Shown here piece after piece: positions 62,252 through 64,000 of a DNA stretch of 64,000 bases (the stretch's first letter is position 1; the number at the start of each line of letters is the position of its first letter). The notes beneath the pieces were generated by a model. That model searched no databases, had not been told where the DNA came from, and saw nothing but the letters and a program-made list of their open reading frames with translations. The DNA comes from CAZRVH01 sp964608325 (GTDB lineage: Bacteria > Patescibacteriota > Gracilibacteria > Peribacterales > Peribacteraceae): positions 1 through 64,000 of the forward strand of contig CAZSMX010000001.1 of NCBI GenBank assembly GCA_964608325.1, read 5' to 3'. The translations under genes and the position numbers were made by a program.

Positions 62252-62878
62252 TTATCCGGGTATATGCTGATCCCTCACTCGACTGTCCTTTCTCAAGGGC
62301 AACGGGAAAGCCCGGATGGCCGCCTCCAGTTTATCAAGCAGGACTTTCGGATCGTCGTCGAACACGATGTTCGGCGGGATTTCGCGGCGGCACAGTTCCT
62401 CCACGATATGCGGGATGGAATTCGAGATACCCCCGGAATTGGTGATGATGCCGATCGGACGTCCTTCGTCGTACGCGATGGTGAATTCGTTCAGCGTCCC
62501 GATGCCTCCTCCCACGATCACCACGCCGTCCGCCGAGCGGATGTTGATGATGTCGCGCTCCATGAAGCCGAGGCCGGTGTAGATCACCAGATCATGGCCG
62601 TGCGGCGACAGATATTCGTGGACATGTTCGTATTCCGAAAAGGCGGGGGAGATTCCCACGGTGAATCCGTCCAACTCCTCCGCGCCGATCAATGCGTCGT
62701 TCGGCAAGCCGGGGCAGGCTCCGTTGATGAACACGTGTCCGCGTCGTGCGATCTCGCGTCCCAGCTCCGTGGCCTTCTGGCGGGCGACCGGGTCTTCCGT
62801 CTGGGCGCCGCTGGCCGACCCCATGACGCCGATCTTGAGGCGATGGGAATGTCCGCCGGTGAGAGGGAGTGCGTTCAT
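62252..62878 (-). CDS. LOG-like (SLOG superfamily, TIGR00725-type) protein
   Basis: A 208-residue Rossmann-like protein. 'KIGVMGSASG' opens the fold, 'ARRGHVFINGACPGLPNDALIGA' follows, then the nucleotide-binding loop 'GVVIVGGGIGTLNEFTIAYDEGRPIGII', a variant of the PGGxGTxxE motif of LOG/lysine-decarboxylase-like proteins. Relatives cleave or bind nucleotide-type ligands; the ligand here is unknown. TATAAT on the minus strand (62907-62902) gives a leader of about 20 nt. Confidence 0.9.
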   Translation of the reverse strand: MNALPLTGGHSHRLKIGVMGSASGAQTEDPVARQKATELGREIARRGHVFINGACPGLPNDALIGAEELDGFTVGISPAFSEYEHVHEYLSPHGHDLVIYTGLGFMERDIINIRSADGVVIVGGGIGTLNEFTIAYDEGRPIGIITNSGGISNSIPHIVEELCRREIPPNIVFDDDPKVLLDKLEAAIRAFPLPLRKDSRVRDQHIPG

Positions 62879-62924
62879 GTTTGGGTACTGTTTATCATCT
62901 AATTATAGCAGAAAAACCCGCTTT

Positions 62925-62975
62925 TTGACAGCAGTATAAAGCGGCTTGTATAGGCGTTCCTATTGCCTATACACT
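62925..62975 (+). promoter_or_regulatory. Promoter region of the 62983 gene
   Basis: Two overlapping options are seen: TTGACA (62925-62930), 18 bp, TATAGG (62949-62954), and TTGTAT (62946-62951), 18 bp, TACACT (62970-62975) lying seven bases before the ATG. A CCGCTTT/AAAGCGG inverted repeat (62919-62925 and 62938-62944) surrounds the first -35 and the divergent LOG-gene promoter. Confidence 0.6.
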
Positions 62976-62982
62976 AGTTGAG

Positions 62983-63669
62983 ATGTCGACTACCACTTCC
63001 GCTGACGCAGTCACGATAGAGAGACTTATTGCCGAAGCGGATGAGTCGTTGGACAGAAAAGATGCAGCCGCTTTGGCGAAACAAGCAGATGTTATCCGAA
63101 AAATCACAACACTCACCGCCCACCATAAAAACAGGCTCACTGCCTACTATCGTTTTTTAAGCGAAGACCTGGCACAGAAACGTCCGCGAAACGCTGCCGA
63201 GCAAATTATCAGTGAGCCTCCCGCTCGGAAGCCATACTCTTTGCCACCAGTCGTGCAACCGCCCAAGCCGGGAAGAACTTCCGCGGTGAAGATTCCTCAG
63301 CCTGTAACAATCGAAGAAACCGACACCGATGACAGCAATCTCGTTTCTGAAGCGATAGATACGCAGGAGCTCTTGAGCATCCTCATCGATGATCCGAACG
63401 GCAAACCGAAGTTAGTCAAAGCCCTTACGCCGCATTGCGAAGCGATCGCCGCAATGAAGGAGATTGACGAAAAATCATTACTGGAACTTATCCGAAAAAT
63501 CGCCGTGGATTCGAAGGGTGACGAAGAGGAGGGCAATATCGACCATTACCAGGTCCGTCTCATGCTGCAGCTCATCGCCCTTCGCCGGCAGCTGGATGAC
63601 GATTTGCGTGACAAGATGATCGCGACAGTGGATACCATCATGTACAGCGATGACGCGGATGACGAATGA
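62983..63669 (+). CDS. Hypothetical protein, 228 aa
   Basis: A three-part cytoplasmic protein: an N-terminal helical segment (~1-65, 'IERLIAEADESLDRKDAAALAKQADVI'), a Pro-rich disordered linker (~75-120) and a C-terminal helical domain ('EAIDTQELLSILIDDPNGKPKLVKAL', 'YQVRLMLQLIALRRQLDDDLRDKMIATVDTIM') ending in acidic residues. No family recognised. Its codon use is slightly more AT-rich than its neighbours. Confidence 0.68.
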   Translation: MSTTTSADAVTIERLIAEADESLDRKDAAALAKQADVIRKITTLTAHHKNRLTAYYRFLSEDLAQKRPRNAAEQIISEPPARKPYSLPPVVQPPKPGRTSAVKIPQPVTIEETDTDDSNLVSEAIDTQELLSILIDDPNGKPKLVKALTPHCEAIAAMKEIDEKSLLELIRKIAVDSKGDEEEGNIDHYQVRLMLQLIALRRQLDDDLRDKMIATVDTIMYSDDADDE

Positions 63670-63681
63670 GTCGCGTTGTCC

Positions 63682-64000
63682 TTAGAGATACTTCGCCTTA
63701 TTCGCGTTGTGCTCGTCGTTCGTCTCGGCGTAGCGGATTTGACCGTCGGCTCCGTGCAGGTAGTAGTAGTACGGTGAAGCCTTCGGCTCAAGCGCCGCTT
63801 CGATACTCGAAAGGCTGGGACTGGCGATGGGACCCGGCGGCAAACCGCGGTACTTACGGGTGTTGTAGGGGGAATCCACGGCGAGATCGTTCACGGTGAG
63901 CGCTGCCGTCGGCTTCTCGGCGATGTAGCGGATGGTCGCATCCACGTAGAGGCCCATGCCTTCGTCGATACGCTTCCACAGGATACCGGATACCATCGCG
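63682..64000 (-). CDS. mltG: Endolytic murein transglycosylase MltG, N-terminus cut by window edge
   Basis: The last ~106 codons of a YceG/MltG protein, open to the right edge. Diagnostic segments are 'VSGILWKRIDEGMGLYVDATIRYI', 'SPYNTRKYRGLPPGPIASPSLSSIEAAL' and 'YYYLHGADGQIRYAETNDEHN'. MltG cuts nascent peptidoglycan strands and sets glycan length. The catalytic Glu (ASIIEKE region) lies beyond the window. It shows that the cell makes peptidoglycan. Confidence 0.95.
   Translation of the reverse strand, partial: AMVSGILWKRIDEGMGLYVDATIRYIAEKPTAALTVNDLAVDSPYNTRKYRGLPPGPIASPSLSSIEAALEPKASPYYYYLHGADGQIRYAETNDEHNANKAKYL

Noticed and set aside
62925..62954. Only one promoter for the 62983 gene
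   Set aside because: TTGACA-18-TATAGG looks good, but TACACT seven bases before the ATG fits the local leaderless pattern equally well, so I list both instead of choosing.

Overview
This 64-kb window reads as a bacterial chromosome segment with moderately high GC. Its style is that of a small-genome Patescibacteria/CPR bacterium, perhaps near the Peribacteria/Peregrinibacteria. That assignment is inference from gene content and no marker phylogeny was run. The grounds are single-copy information-processing genes scattered among many short orphan genes, several exported surface proteins (SLH, cohesin/dockerin, CAP, sortase), almost no biosynthetic genes, and very tight spacing. TGA, TAA and TAG all end recognisable genes and a release factor RF1 is present, so the code looks standard. 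The four tRNAs, Pro(CGG), Leu(CAG), Leu(TAA) and Tyr(GTA), all encode CCA. No rRNA, CRISPR array, transposase or prophage module was seen.

Layout. 1-5.7 kb: an exported surface protein cut by the left edge, TPM-domain and LemA membrane proteins, peroxiredoxin, an RhlE-like DEAD-box helicase and orphans. 5.8-6.9 kb: tRNA-Pro whose 3' end is duplicated downstream of a GIY-YIG gene, followed by an AT-rich stretch and two micro-ORFs. 6.9-13.1 kb: RskA-like lipoprotein, O-antigen ligase-like polymerase, tRNA-Leu, a 14-cysteine exported repeat protein, DUF2585 protein, MsrB, an ATP-grasp enzyme and a GYKP-repeat protein. 13.2-23.1 kb: groES-groEL, tmk, folD, prfA, a DUF2157/GDYXXLXY pair and mnmA. 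23.1-28.3 kb: sortase, an 88-nt structured element, tRNA-Leu, PurN-like transferase, YihY and EamA membrane proteins, and an SLH protein. 28.4-33.0 kb: greA, holA and a coupled dockerin-cohesin-cupredoxin operon. 33.0-39.4 kb: csrA, a Cys-rich secreted protein, SLH-CAP protein, tRNA-Tyr, and a cfa operon. 39.4-44.8 kb: a marR-led MacAB-type efflux operon with a clear promoter and operator. 44.9-51.5 kb: ftsK, rdgB and a UvrD-like helicase-nuclease. 51.5-64 kb: a second copy of the 88-nt element, then rpoD, dnaG and an RsmB/F-like methyltransferase in one minus-strand block, followed by leuS, der, a LOG-family protein and mltG cut by the right edge.

Themes. (1) In about twenty genes a -10-like hexamer lies only 6-8 nt before the start codon with no usable ribosome-binding site, which suggests widespread leaderless mRNAs. 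A smaller set of mostly short genes has strong Shine-Dalgarno sites. (2) Two 88-nt elements of identical length keep the same helices through compensatory base changes, which points to an undescribed structured RNA or hairpin mobile element. (3) A surface system is suggested by the adjacent dockerin, cohesin and cupredoxin-like proteins, two of which end in a GPA-hydrophobic-RR tail, together with a sortase 6 kb away. (4) The principal sigma factor carries an extra C-terminal zinc ribbon.
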